A stretch of 45,890 nucleotides of DNA, from positions 1 through 45,890 of the forward strand of contig JACVXV010000002.1 in NCBI GenBank assembly GCA_015661205.1, read 5' to 3'. The notes below the pieces were generated by a model. The model had not been told where the DNA came from. It saw only the letters and a program-made list of their open reading frames with translations, and ran no database searches. The DNA comes from Candidatus Brocadiaceae bacterium. GTDB lineage: Bacteria; Planctomycetota; Brocadiia; Brocadiales; Brocadiaceae. This document shows positions 34,091 to 42,839 of this stretch, one piece after another. The translations under genes and the position numbers were made by a program. Position 1 is the stretch's first letter. Each line of letters starts with the position of its first letter.

Positions 34091-34782
34091 TTATGGCGTA
34101 GCTTTACCCCCGCCTGCTTATCCACCTGTCTTATTACCGCCACAACCCTTCCGATGATGGATACGTCGGCGGTTTCTCCCCTGATAATGATGGGCTTCAT
34201 CGTCGGATGTTCCGGTTTTAGGTGTATGGCGTCGCCCCTTTTGTAAAACCGTTTTACCGTTGCCTCGTCGTTGACGAGGGCTACGACGATCTCGCCATTA
34301 TTGGCCACCGGCTGCGGGACGACGAGAACAAGGTCTCCATCCACAATGTGCGCCTCGCACATACTGTCCCCCACCACCCGGAGGAGGAATGCCTTATTGT
34401 TGCGGCATATCGTCTTGTCCACCGAAATGTGTCCTTCAACGTCCTCTATGGCCGGGTGTGGCGTGCCTGCACGCACCTTTCCCACGATAGGCACGGACAC
34501 CACGTCTGCCCCCCTTGCGGAGAGTATCTCCCTGGAGTCATAACCACCAACGATCTCTATGGCACGCGGGCTGTTGTATTGCCTCCTGATATAGCCCTTG
34601 CGCTCCAGGACGTTCAGGTATTTTTGGACGATATGTGGGCTCGAAAATCCCAGTCCCGCCATAAGCTCACGCACCGTAGGCGGATAGCCCTTCTCCTGAA
34701 GACTCTCTTTCAGAAAGGAAAAGAATTCGGCCTGCTTTTTGGTAAGCGCCGGTTGTTCAGGTTTTTGATTATTGGTGTACAT
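34087..34782 (-). CDS. lexA: LexA repressor, SOS regulator
   Basis: 231 residues. The N-terminal winged helix-turn-helix is LTKKQAEFFSFLKESLQEKGYPPTVRELMAGLGFSSPHIVQKYLNVLERKGYI. The C-terminal S24 protease domain has cleavage site Ala105-Gly106 in GKVRAGTPHP, nucleophile Ser140 in VVGDSMCEAHI and Lys177 in DEATVKRFYK. RecA-stimulated self-cleavage would derepress the SOS genes. The start codon lies inside a palindrome that is probably its own operator, and no ribosome binding site would be left on a transcript from the consensus promoter. It is followed by a coupled 88-residue gene. Confidence 0.96.
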   Translation of the reverse strand: MYTNNQKPEQPALTKKQAEFFSFLKESLQEKGYPPTVRELMAGLGFSSPHIVQKYLNVLERKGYIRRQYNSPRAIEIVGGYDSREILSARGADVVSVPIVGKVRAGTPHPAIEDVEGHISVDKTICRNNKAFLLRVVGDSMCEAHIVDGDLVLVVPQPVANNGEIVVALVNDEATVKRFYKRGDAIHLKPEHPTMKPIIIRGETADVSIIGRVVAVIRQVDKQAGVKLRHK

Positions 34783-34791
34783 GTGTACACC
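34774..34791 (-). promoter_or_regulatory. Candidate LexA operator overlapping the lexA start codon
   Basis: GGTGTACA-CA-TGTACACC, two 8-base mirror arms. The inner form TGTAC-N4-GTACA has the same 5-4-5 geometry as the TGTTC-N4-GAACA and GAAC-N4-GTTC boxes known for other LexA groups. It covers the predicted transcription start and the ATG. Confidence 0.6.
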
Positions 34792-34792
34792 T

Positions 34793-34820
34793 ATTATAAA
34801 TAAAATGTATTACCTGTCAA
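34793..34820 (-). promoter_or_regulatory. Consensus sigma70 promoter of lexA
   Basis: On the minus strand TTGACA (34820-34815) and TATAAT (34798-34793) with a 16-base spacer. Transcription would start near 34786, about four bases before the ATG, giving a nearly leaderless mRNA. Confidence 0.75.
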
Positions 34821-34874
34821 GTGCCATTTGTTTTAAGGGGGGCGTCCGATTGGAACGCCGTCGATACGCGGCGT

Positions 34875-35483
34875 TCACAAGGAAGGGTTTTTAAGGTTGC
34901 AATAGGTATTATATTCTTCCGGCGTGTTCAGGTTGAGGAGCGGTTGAATGGAAGGGTCTATCGCCTTGAGTTCGTCCTCGTTAACAATCTTTACCTTTAC
35001 TTCTGAAAAAAAATCGATGACCCTCAATCGCCCCTCTTTGAGGCACTGCTGCATGGGTGCAATGCAATTCTTGGAATAAAACGCGTGCAGGGGTTCCAGG
35101 CCGCGTTCCGTCCGGGGGACGACTACGTCGTAGTCCGTGATGAATTTCCTGAGATGAAGGATTACCTTTTCACTGAGAAAAGGCATGTCGCAAGCAACCG
35201 CAAAGGTATAATAGTTTGTGGCGCGCATGATTCCCGCGCAGATACCGCCAAGCGGCCCCTTTCCCGGTATTACGTCGGGTACCACAGGCAGCGGCAAATG
35301 CGCATAGATGCTTGCGTCGTTAGCAGACAGGATGATTTCATGAAAGATTTTACTAAGTCTTGCTATCTGGCGCTCAATAAAGGTAGTGTCTCCGTATTTC
35401 AGGAGCGCTTTATTTGACCCCATCCTTTGGCTTTTGCCGCCTGCCAGTATGATTGCCGTTACTTCTGGATTTTCCACGGACAT
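34875..35483 (-). CDS. mobA: Molybdenum cofactor guanylyltransferase
   Basis: Attaches GMP to molybdopterin to form the guanine dinucleotide cofactor of DMSO-reductase-family enzymes. 202 residues. The nucleotide-binding start VTAIILAGGKSQRMGSNKALLKYG, PVVPDVIPGKGPLGGICAGI, FAVACDMPFLSEKV (catalytic Asp) and VPRTERGLEPLHAFYSKNC are all present, as is a final NLNTPEEY. Length is normal. The organism should therefore have a molybdo- or tungsto-bis-MGD enzyme. Its upstream region holds a GTTTAAGCGG-type repeat. Confidence 0.94.
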   Translation of the reverse strand: MSVENPEVTAIILAGGKSQRMGSNKALLKYGDTTFIERQIARLSKIFHEIILSANDASIYAHLPLPVVPDVIPGKGPLGGICAGIMRATNYYTFAVACDMPFLSEKVILHLRKFITDYDVVVPRTERGLEPLHAFYSKNCIAPMQQCLKEGRLRVIDFFSEVKVKIVNEDELKAIDPSIQPLLNLNTPEEYNTYCNLKNPSL

Positions 35484-35502
35484 CTTTGAACTCCTGCAAA
35501 CC

Positions 35503-35553
35503 GCTTAAACGGTTTGAACAGTTTAAGCGGCTTAAACCGTTTAAGCCGGAATT
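35503..35553. repeat. GTTTAAGC-type degenerate tandem/inverted repeat
   Basis: Alternating CGCTTAAACGGTTT, GTTTAAGCGG and AAACCGTTTAAGC units within 50 bases upstream of mobA. They can form several alternative hairpins. Confidence 0.6.
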
Positions 35554-35635
35554 TGAACGCGCGGTATTTCCCTGCCGGTACCGCAGAATCTTCCCGGTAA
35601 TCAGGGGGCGCAAACCTGCCGTATTCCAAAAAACA

Positions 35636-35665
35636 TTGACACTGTAATTTTAACTGTGATATAAT
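35636..35665 (+). promoter_or_regulatory. Sigma70-type promoter of the parvulin gene
   Basis: TTGACA (35636-35641) and TATAAT (35660-35665) with an 18-base spacer, 60 bases upstream of ATG 35725. Confidence 0.75.
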
Positions 35666-35724
35666 CAAAAATCAAATTTACTTTAAATACAAATTATTCT
35701 ATAGGTACGGTTACTCGTTACATT

Positions 35725-36759
35725 ATGATATGTGCAAGAACAGGGATTTCCACTAGTGTGTCTTTTTTTTCTGTCGTAATTTTTTCCGCAAGTGTTTTTT
35801 TTGCCCAAAACGTTTTGGGAGAAACGTCAAAAAACTCTAAACCTCCTTCTCAGAAGAGTCCTCCGCCGGCCGCACAGAAGACCACGTTGCAGCCTGCCCC
35901 TCCTCAGAAAAGCGATCAACCGGCAATTGAAGACAGCAACGTCGTTGCCTTAGTTAACAACAAAAAGATTGCGCGGCAGGAGCTTTACGATATTTTGGTT
36001 GAGACGTATGGAGAGGAAGCCTTGGACGTGCTTATCAGGAGGACGTTGATTTACCAGGCAGCGGAAAAAGACGGGGTTATCGTTACCGGCGCGGAAGTGG
36101 AACAAAGGCTAAAAATCTTGGTTGGCAACGAAATTGACGGTTTGATGGCCAATTACAAGATAAAAGACAAGGCTGACCTTGATAAAGAGTTAGCCAAAAT
36201 GGGGGGCAGCCTCGCGAAACTTGAGGAAAGGCTTTCCAAGAAGATGAAAAAGCAGGCAGAAATAGAACTTCTTGCCGAAAAGGTTTTGGCAAAGACCATT
36301 ACCATTACGGACGAAGACCTTCAAAAGGTTTATGAACTGGAATACGGTGAAAAGATAGAGGCCAACCAGATCGTCTATAAATCCCGCAGGGAGGCGGAAG
36401 AAGCGCTTCAGAAATTACGCTCGGGCGCAGATTTTGCCGCGCTTGCTAAAAGTGAATCAATTGACCGTGTTACGGCTGCCAGAGGCGGGAAGATGCAGCC
36501 ATTTAGTCCTAAGGATACCCTTGGCGCACAAGTGGCGAACCTTAAGGTGGGGGAACTTAGCGACATCATTAAAACGGACTACGGGCATCACATAATTAAA
36601 ATTACCGGGAAAAAGGCAGCAAACGGCAAGGGATTTAAATCGGTAAAAGGGGAGTTGGAAAAAATTGCCAGAAATCAACAGTATAAGGAAAGGCTCGGTC
36701 CGTGGCTCTTGAATCTGGTAGAAAGCGCGTCAATTACTAAAAATCTGAATACTAAGTAA
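35725..36759 (+). CDS. Exported peptidyl-prolyl isomerase, PpiC/SurA (parvulin) type
   Basis: 344 residues. The N-terminal signal segment (SVSFFSVVIFSASVFFAQNVLG) is followed by a low-complexity Pro/Lys/Gln linker (PPSQKSPPPAAQKTTLQPAPPQKS). Then comes a SurA_N-like helical domain (VVALVNNKKIARQELYDILVETYG..LDVLIRRTLIYQAAEKDGVIVT) and a parvulin domain at about 222-315 (ANQIVYKSRREAEEALQKLRSGADFAALAKSES, GGKMQPFSP, LKVGELSDIIKTDYGHHIIKITG). It assists folding of exported proteins. Its own promoter precedes it. The C-terminal helix repeats the chaperone pattern. Confidence 0.92.
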   Translation: MICARTGISTSVSFFSVVIFSASVFFAQNVLGETSKNSKPPSQKSPPPAAQKTTLQPAPPQKSDQPAIEDSNVVALVNNKKIARQELYDILVETYGEEALDVLIRRTLIYQAAEKDGVIVTGAEVEQRLKILVGNEIDGLMANYKIKDKADLDKELAKMGGSLAKLEERLSKKMKKQAEIELLAEKVLAKTITITDEDLQKVYELEYGEKIEANQIVYKSRREAEEALQKLRSGADFAALAKSESIDRVTAARGGKMQPFSPKDTLGAQVANLKVGELSDIIKTDYGHHIIKITGKKAANGKGFKSVKGELEKIARNQQYKERLGPWLLNLVESASITKNLNTK

Positions 36760-37112
36760 GTGTGTTGTCAAGGCTTGTCTTGACAAACGAGTAAGAACTA
36801 CTGGAACCACAGATTGCACAGATAAAAAAAAGCCAAAGAGTCTGTTGCCTCAGTGCATAATCTAAATGTGGTTTTAAAATACTCGCCCAAAAAGAAGATT
36901 GAAGCTGGAAGAGATTCCTTTTTGCCATTACAGGCACTGTGCAAACTCTAAAACAATGCATGGGTATTATTAATACCAAAATCTGTGAAATCTGTGAAAT
37001 CTGTGGTTTCAGGCTTTTTCTTGGCCTGAGGCTTTGCTGCGTTAACGTATTTTAATACTCAATAAACCCTCATAAGGGGGTTTATATACATCATTTATTA
37101 TAATAATATACA
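36760..37112. repeat. Gap with inverted ACAGATT repeats
   Basis: Contains ACCACAGATTGCACAGATAA (36806-36825) and, 170 bases on, an inverted copy with three ATCTGTGAA units and GGTTTCAGG (36980-37012). A TAAACCCTCATAAGGGGGTTTA hairpin lies at 37063-37084. No ribosome binding site is visible before the next ATG. Confidence 0.6.
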
Positions 37113-38303
37113 ATGCCTGAAGAATTTGTTATTAATGTTGCAAATAGGGTTAAGCAATTACCGCCTTATCTTTTTGGCCGGCTGAATGCGTTAAAGTACG
37201 AAAAGCGACGTAACAACATCGACATTATCGACCTCGGTATGGGAAACCCCAACGACCCCACCCCGCAGCCGATCATTCAGAAGCTGTGCGAGGCCGTACA
37301 AGACCCCAGAAACCACCGCTACACGGTCTCCGCCACCGGTTTGTTTAACCTGCGGCGTGAGGTTGCCCGGTATTACGAGAAGCAGTTCGACGTTAGCCTT
37401 GACCCGGAAACAGAGGTTGTCTGCACCATCGGGTCAAAGGAAGGGATATCACACCTGTGCTTGGGGCTGTTGGAGACGGGTGACACCGCAGTTGTGCCTA
37501 GCCCTGCGTTTCCTATTCATATCCATGCCGTGAATTTGGCGGGCGGCAGCGTTGTCAGTGTGCCGCTTACCGATGATGAGGCCTTTTTGCCGAAATTGAT
37601 GAACACGATAAAGGGCCTTATTCCGCGTCCAAAGATTCTCATCCTGAATTTTCCCCACAACCCTACGGCTGTTACCGTCGAATTGGGCTTCTTTGAAGAA
37701 ATAGTGGCATTTGCCAGAAAGTACAATATTATCGTTGTCCACGATTTTGCCTATTGCGGAATTGCCTTCGATGGCTTTAAGCCGCCGAGCTTTTTAAAGG
37801 TGAAGGGCGCCAAGGATATCGGGGTGGAGTTTAATACCATGTCGAAGTCGTTTAATATGGCAGGCTGGCGGCTGGGATTTTGTGTGGGAAACAAAGAGAT
37901 TGTGGCCACACTGGGAAAGGTAAAGGGGTATTACGATTACGGTATTTTCCAGCCCGTGCAGATTGCGTCAATCATAGCGCTCCGGGAATGTAACAAATAT
38001 ACCAAAGAACAAGCGCAGATTTATCAGGCCAGGCGGGACGTGATCTGCGACGGATTGAACCGCATCGGGTGGGATATTAAAAAGCCGCGTGCGTCAATGT
38101 TTGTCTGGGCGCCCATCCCCGAAAAGTGGAAGGCAATGGGTTCGGTGGATTTTGCCTTTAAGCTCATGGACGAAGCAGAAGTATCTGTTGCGCCAGGCGC
38201 GGCCTTTGGTGAAAACGGAGAGGGCTACCTGCGGTTGGCTATTGTGGAAAATGAACTGCGTTTAAAACAGGCCATAAGACAGATTGATCGAGCATTGAGA
38301 TAA
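37113..38303 (+). CDS. PLP-dependent aminotransferase class I/II, AlaC/LL-DAP-like
   Basis: 396 residues of fold-type I. IDIIDLGMGNPNDPTPQPI and HRYTVSATGLFNLRREVARYY form the substrate and N-terminal region. GSKEGISHLCLGLL, VPSPAFPIH and LNFPHNPTA follow. The Schiff-base lysine is K245 in FNTMSKSFNMAGWRLGFCVGN, and the substrate arginine is in EGYLRLAIVENE. This pattern is that of AlaC-type glutamate-pyruvate transaminases, with LL-diaminopimelate aminotransferase as the close alternative. It catalyses amino transfer to a 2-oxo acid, probably pyruvate/alanine. It precedes rnfC by 76 bases on the same strand but is not clearly linked in function. Confidence 0.9.
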   Translation: MPEEFVINVANRVKQLPPYLFGRLNALKYEKRRNNIDIIDLGMGNPNDPTPQPIIQKLCEAVQDPRNHRYTVSATGLFNLRREVARYYEKQFDVSLDPETEVVCTIGSKEGISHLCLGLLETGDTAVVPSPAFPIHIHAVNLAGGSVVSVPLTDDEAFLPKLMNTIKGLIPRPKILILNFPHNPTAVTVELGFFEEIVAFARKYNIIVVHDFAYCGIAFDGFKPPSFLKVKGAKDIGVEFNTMSKSFNMAGWRLGFCVGNKEIVATLGKVKGYYDYGIFQPVQIASIIALRECNKYTKEQAQIYQARRDVICDGLNRIGWDIKKPRASMFVWAPIPEKWKAMGSVDFAFKLMDEAEVSVAPGAAFGENGEGYLRLAIVENELRLKQAIRQIDRALR

Positions 38304-38379
38304 CCCGGTGAAATTTTAGAATTACCATTATGACAAGGCAACAGCTACCGTGTTATCCGGTGAAGCGCCCATTAAAATT

Positions 38380-39717
38380 ATGACAACGCATCAAACATCA
38401 AGACTGAAAACCTTCGTTGGCGGCATACATCCCGAAGATGACGGAAAACATCTCACAAGGGAGAAAAGCGAAGTAACTGCCGTCGTCCCCAAAACGGCCT
38501 ATTTGCTTATGGGCCAGCACATCGGGGCTCCTTGCAAGCCATTGGTGAAAAAAGGCGATATCGTTAAGAAAGGGCAGATGGTTGGCGAGTCGCAGGGGTT
38601 TGTTTCCGCCCACGTGCACGCCTCCATTTCCGGCAAGGTGATGGACGTTGTACCCTGGCCGCATCCTATTACAGGCGCAAAATCACCGGCGGTAATTATA
38701 GAAAAAACGGAAGAAGACTCCTGGTTTGACGACGGCGAGCAGCCCGTAGCATTCGAAGCGCTTTCTTCAGACGATATCCGGCGGCGTATTCAGGCGGCGG
38801 GCATTGTCGGATTGGGCGGCGCGACCTTTCCCACACACGTAAAGTTTACCCCTCCAAAAGACAAGACCATAGATACGGTTGTTGTGAATGGCGCGGAATG
38901 CGAGCCATATCTCACCTGTGATTACCGGCTTATGATGGATAAGCCGCACGAGATTATCCAAGGTTTGAAGCTGGTGTTGAAGTGTCTTGGGTGTAAACAG
39001 GCGCATATTGGCATTGAGGCGAACAAAGAGGACGTTTACAACCTTTTCAAAGATATCTTATTAAATGACCCCCAAATTAAAATAGACCTCGTTGAGGTGA
39101 AGTACCCGCAAGGCGCTGAGCATCAGCTTATTAAGGCGCTGTTGAACCGTGAGTTCAAGCCCACCCAGTTACCCCTTGAAGTAGGCGCAATGGTAATTAA
39201 CGTGGGAACTGCCTTTGCCATCTATGAAGCGGTAAAATTCAAAAGGCCGCTCATCCAGCGAATCGTTACCGTTACGGGGGATGGCGTGGACAATCCCCGG
39301 AATTTCCTGGTGCGGCTGGGAACGCCTATTAAGCAGTTGCTGGACGAGGCCAAGGTTTCCCCAAATATAAGCAAGGTTATCTTTGGGGGACCCATGATGG
39401 GTATTGCCCAGGGTAAAATTGATACGGCTGTCACCATTAAAGGCACGGGTGGTATCCTCGTGCAGAAGGGCGCGCAGCAGTGGGAATCGCACGCCTGCAT
39501 ACGATGTGGACGCTGCATAGATAGTTGCCCCTACGGACTTAACCCCAGTGAATTAAGCATTATTTGTGAGGCAAAGGAGTTCAGCCTGGCGAAGGAAAGT
39601 GGCGCTATGGAATGCAAGGAGTGCGGTTGTTGCAGCTATATTTGCCCGGCAAAACGACCCATCGTCCACCTCATTAAATTTGCAAAGGGAGAGATTGTAA
39701 AGCAGAAGGCAAAGTAA
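38380..39717 (+). CDS. rnfC: Rnf complex subunit RnfC
   Basis: Peripheral FMN/Fe-S subunit of the ion-translocating ferredoxin:NAD oxidoreductase. It carries the NADH-binding part (GIVGLGGATFPTHVKFTPPK, VVVNGAECEPYLTCDYRLM) and a SLBB/barrel-sandwich region (KKGDIVKKGQMVGESQGFVSAHVHASISG). Two [4Fe-4S] motifs, CIRCGRCIDSCP (Cys 373, 376, 379, 383) and CKECGCCSYICP (412, 415, 418, 422), lie at the end. The ATG at 38380 is preferred over a GTG at 38350 because KTFVGGIHP follows at the usual distance. 445 residues. A 344-base repeat-filled gap separates it from rnfD. Confidence 0.95.
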   Translation: MTTHQTSRLKTFVGGIHPEDDGKHLTREKSEVTAVVPKTAYLLMGQHIGAPCKPLVKKGDIVKKGQMVGESQGFVSAHVHASISGKVMDVVPWPHPITGAKSPAVIIEKTEEDSWFDDGEQPVAFEALSSDDIRRRIQAAGIVGLGGATFPTHVKFTPPKDKTIDTVVVNGAECEPYLTCDYRLMMDKPHEIIQGLKLVLKCLGCKQAHIGIEANKEDVYNLFKDILLNDPQIKIDLVEVKYPQGAEHQLIKALLNREFKPTQLPLEVGAMVINVGTAFAIYEAVKFKRPLIQRIVTVTGDGVDNPRNFLVRLGTPIKQLLDEAKVSPNISKVIFGGPMMGIAQGKIDTAVTIKGTGGILVQKGAQQWESHACIRCGRCIDSCPYGLNPSELSIICEAKEFSLAKESGAMECKECGCCSYICPAKRPIVHLIKFAKGEIVKQKAK

Positions 39718-40061
39718 GCAAGGTTCGGACGGATAAAAGGTTTTTGAAACCACAGATTTTACAGATTGCACAGATTTTGGATTGTTAAGGTGTTTGGTTT
39801 GAAGCATTCGGTCTTCCGCTGCTTATTAATGCGGGTTTGCTGGTGGGTATGAGAACTATTGTTAGACACGGTAACCCACCCCTGCGCCCCTCCCGGGAGG
39901 GAAAGTATAAGGAATCCCGAGCGATGAGGTTTTCTTACTCACTTCAACATTCGATATTCGACATTCGGTGGTAATTAAGGTTGCCAAATGCCTAACGTAG
40001 CGTATTTTTGTCAGTAGACGTGTGTAAAATAGAATATCAAATTTAACTTCTAAGAGTTCCC
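39718..40061. repeat. Gap between rnfC and rnfD filled with repeats
   Basis: Contains GAAACCACAGATTTTACAGATT (39746-39767) with a further CACAGATT, an inverted copy of the TAGGGGTGGGTT/CCCGGGAGGG element (39871-39905), part of a TTCGATATTCGACATTCG motif (39951-39969, also inside the MITE-like elements) and GCCAAATGCCTAACG (39986-40000). No gene is seen. Confidence 0.6.
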
Positions 40062-41087
40062 ATGGCCGATCAGGTTAAAGAAAACAATTCATTGATAGTG
40101 AGCGCGTCTCCGCATATCCGGGACATTGATAGCATCCCCAGGATCATGTGGGGGGTAGTATTTTCCTTAATCCCAGCAGGGATTGCGAGTACCGTTGTGT
40201 TTGGGTATTACAGCCTTTACATCGTCTTTTTAAGCTGTCTAGCCGCAGTCTGTTCGGAAATGTTTGTGCTGCAATTACGAAAACTCCCCGTTTTGAGTAC
40301 CATCAAAGACGGCAGCGCCGTCGTTACGGGCATATTACTGGCATACACCTTGCCGCCCAGCGTTCCGTGGTACGTGCCGGTGGTCGGCTCGTTCTTCGCC
40401 ATTACCATCGTAAAACACACCTTTGGCGGATTAGGAAACAATATCTGGAATCCGGCACTCGCGGCGCGCGCATTCCTGCAGGTGGCATATCCAGCCACCA
40501 TAAATTCAGATTGGCGCATTTTGAATCCGGACAAACTTTTCCACAACATCATGAAGGTTGACGCCGACGGCAAGCTGTTAGACGCCGTAACAAGGGCCAC
40601 CCCATTAGCAAAGGAAGCGGGCGCTGAAACGTACCGGTTCGCCGAATTGCTTATCGGAAATGTTCCGGGCTGTATTGGAGAGACCTCGGCAATTGCCCTT
40701 TTGCTGGGCGGTTTTTACCTGATCTATAAACGGTACATCAAATGGTACGTTCCCACGTGCTATATTGCCGTCGTTTTTTTCATGGCAATGTTTTTACCGC
40801 CACGGGTAGCAACGCCGTGGGCGAATAACCCATTTTATCACGTTTTTGCGGGTGGGTTGCTGTTGGGGGCATTCTTTATGGCCACCGATATGGTCACCTC
40901 TCCCTTGACAAAAAAAGGACTCATCATTTTTGCCGTAGGCGCCGGGGCGCTGACGGCGCTGATACGCTTTTATTCCGGGTATCCTGAAGGCGTCTGCTAT
41001 TCTATACTACTCATGAATACCGCAACGCCGCTTATTGACCGGTTTACAAAACCACGGTTGTATGGTTCTAAAATAAAGAAGGTTTAA
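40062..41087 (+). CDS. rnfD: Rnf complex subunit RnfD
   Basis: Integral membrane subunit with about eight to nine hydrophobic segments over 341 residues. SPHIRDIDSIPRIMWGVVFSLIPA, IKDGSAVVTGILLAYTLPPSVPWY and GGLGNNIWNPALAARAFLQVAYP are highly typical. The covalent FMN site is the SGAT-like motif V-T-R-A-T-P-L-A with Thr180; the usual Gly is Arg here. FFMATDMVTSPLTKKG and IRFYSGYPEGVCYSILLMN lie near the end. It is followed after 5 bases by rnfG, so the two form one unit. Confidence 0.94.
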   Translation: MADQVKENNSLIVSASPHIRDIDSIPRIMWGVVFSLIPAGIASTVVFGYYSLYIVFLSCLAAVCSEMFVLQLRKLPVLSTIKDGSAVVTGILLAYTLPPSVPWYVPVVGSFFAITIVKHTFGGLGNNIWNPALAARAFLQVAYPATINSDWRILNPDKLFHNIMKVDADGKLLDAVTRATPLAKEAGAETYRFAELLIGNVPGCIGETSAIALLLGGFYLIYKRYIKWYVPTCYIAVVFFMAMFLPPRVATPWANNPFYHVFAGGLLLGAFFMATDMVTSPLTKKGLIIFAVGAGALTALIRFYSGYPEGVCYSILLMNTATPLIDRFTKPRLYGSKIKKV

Positions 41088-41092
41088 GACAG

Positions 41093-41842
41093 ATGCAAAA
41101 GAAGGCTCAATATACGATAACGTTAACGATAGTTTCTCTTCTGGCCTCTTTGGGCGTGTCATCAACGTTTCTGCTGACAAGGAACACCATCAGGAAGAAG
41201 GAACAGGCCGCTCGCACGGAGGCGTTGTATAAGGTGTTGCCGGGGCTGGAAGGCGAACCGGTAGAAGTCACGCCGGCCAATGCGCCGGACAGCGACCGTA
41301 TCTATAAAGGGATTGACAAGTCAGGCCAGATTCTCGGCTATGCGGCGTGCGGCGAAGCACAGGGATATTCGAGCAAAATCAAAGTGATGGTTGGCGTAGA
41401 CACCCATTTCGAAAAAGTCCTCGGCGTCAGCGTCCTTGCGCAAAACGAAACCCCCGGACTTGGCACTAAGATGACCGAGGTGGAAAGCAATGAAACGTGG
41501 TGGAGCTTGATCTTTGGAAGAGGGGGGGAGTCCTTCGTCGTAAAATCATTCACTGATGACGACGGCGTTCCATCCTGGAAATTACCCATTATGGAACAAG
41601 CGAAAAAGGCAAAAAACATTAAACAGTCAGCCAGGTCTGCTGATATCCCCCAACCGTGGTTTCAGGAACAGTTCATGCATAAAACGAACCGCCAACTCGT
41701 CGTAACAAAGACGCCTGACCCTGAAAAGATACTGGCCATTACCGGCGCCACCATATCTACAAAGGCGGCAATCAACGCGGTGCAGAACGCCCTTGAAAAG
41801 GTTACGCACGGTATTCAACCAGAGAAATGGGAAATAAAATAG
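41093..41842 (+). CDS. rnfG: Rnf complex subunit RnfG
   Basis: Periplasmic FMN-carrying subunit with one N-terminal membrane helix (YTITLTIVSLLASLGVSSTFLL) and an FMN-binding domain. GVSVLAQNETPGLGTKM is a family block, and ITGATIST carries the flavinylated Thr (about residue 220) that ApbE would modify. 249 residues. It follows rnfD by 5 bases. No rnfE, rnfA or rnfB comes next, unlike in the usual rnfCDGEAB order. Confidence 0.94.
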   Translation: MQKKAQYTITLTIVSLLASLGVSSTFLLTRNTIRKKEQAARTEALYKVLPGLEGEPVEVTPANAPDSDRIYKGIDKSGQILGYAACGEAQGYSSKIKVMVGVDTHFEKVLGVSVLAQNETPGLGTKMTEVESNETWWSLIFGRGGESFVVKSFTDDDGVPSWKLPIMEQAKKAKNIKQSARSADIPQPWFQEQFMHKTNRQLVVTKTPDPEKILAITGATISTKAAINAVQNALEKVTHGIQPEKWEIK

Positions 41843-41875
41843 TCACTCCGGCCATAGAAAGCGATCATTCCTGCC

Positions 41876-42028
41876 ATGGAAGAACACAAAAGTATTTTGG
41901 AATTAAGAGAAGACCTTGAAGACGCCAATGATCTTCTGAGTGCAGTGCGAGAAGCAACGTCTTTTATCCCATATAACGAATTTCGTAAAACATGGCTTAA
42001 AGAAGGGAAAAGCCGTAGTTGTTTATAG
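41876..42028 (+). CDS. Small antitoxin-like protein, 50 residues
   Basis: ATG 41876 to TAG 42028. MEEHKSILELREDLEDANDL and LLSAVREATSFIPYNEFRKTW resemble, by eye, the dimerisation and C-terminal part of Phd/RelB-type antitoxins (acidic helix, then IPYxEFR). No toxin gene follows before scpB. It may be a relic or a solitary antitoxin. Confidence 0.4.
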   Translation: MEEHKSILELREDLEDANDLLSAVREATSFIPYNEFRKTWLKEGKSRSCL

Positions 42029-42074
42029 GATAAAGAACAAAGGGATATCCACCTATAAATCCAATCCATAATCT

Positions 42075-42602
42075 ATGAAAACCGCTGAAGAAATCAAACC
42101 TATTGTTGAATCTCTCATCTTTGCCGCAGAAGAACCTGTCACCCTTCGTAAACTGGCGGATATCATCGGGGACGTCGAACACGACAAAATTCTGGAGGCC
42201 GTTGCACACCTAAGAAACGACTATGAGGCGCAGGGACGGTCTTTCCAAATTGAAGAGGTTGCAGGCGGTTATCGGTTTTATACGAAACCGGACTACCATG
42301 AGTGGGTAGCGAAACTTCGAAAGAAATCGGGAGAAGCAAAGCTTTCCCAGGCGTCTCTTGAGACGTTGGCTATTATTGCATACAAACAGCCCGTTTTGCG
42401 GGCAGACGTAGAAGCGATTCGCGGTGTACAATCCGGCCAAATCATCCGGCTGCTTATGGAGAAAGACCTTGTCAAGGTTGCGGGAAGGGATGAATCGTTA
42501 GGACACCCTTTGCTCTACGGCACGACAAAAAGATTTCTCGAATACTTTGGCTTAAAAGACATTCACGACTTGCCCAAGATTGAAGAGTTGGAAGCACCGT
42601 GA
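42075..42602 (+). CDS. scpB: Segregation and condensation protein B
   Basis: Partner of Smc and ScpA in chromosome condensation. 175 residues with two winged-helix domains: IVESLIFAAEEPVTLRKLADII at the N-terminus, and LSQASLETLAIIAYKQPVLRADVEAIRGVQSG in the middle, the most conserved family block. RDESLGHPLLYGTTKRFLEYFGLKDIHDLP is at the end. Complete and typical. scpA is not adjacent, although it usually is, so it must be elsewhere. Confidence 0.95.
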   Translation: MKTAEEIKPIVESLIFAAEEPVTLRKLADIIGDVEHDKILEAVAHLRNDYEAQGRSFQIEEVAGGYRFYTKPDYHEWVAKLRKKSGEAKLSQASLETLAIIAYKQPVLRADVEAIRGVQSGQIIRLLMEKDLVKVAGRDESLGHPLLYGTTKRFLEYFGLKDIHDLPKIEELEAP

Positions 42603-42839
42603 TGCACGGGTACGGTTTCCCCCAAACGGTGTGGTTTCATTTACCGGCAAAAGTCTCCACCTGTAGCTCAAACCTTTAGGTTTGATGGATGTAGCACTCG
42701 GCACAGGCATTGTATGGGTATTTAGCACAACGTACAATGCAAGCGGCCATCAGGGCTGAAGCCCTGAGCTACAGCGACGGCCTTCATGGCCGGGAATGCA
42801 TACACAGCGGGGGATAAACTCCCGCACTACGAGGTCCCT
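42603..42839. repeat. Inverted hairpin repeat reaching into the endonuclease V start region
   Basis: TGTAGCTCAAACC (42662) and AGGGCTGAAGCCCTGAGCTACA (42752-42773) are followed by CGGCCTTCATGGCCGG and GCATACACAGCGGGGGATAAACTCCCGCACTAC. The last part is an inverted, diverged version of the cloverleaf-like repeat. Its final bases provide the GAGGT ribosome binding site of the next gene. Confidence 0.55.
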
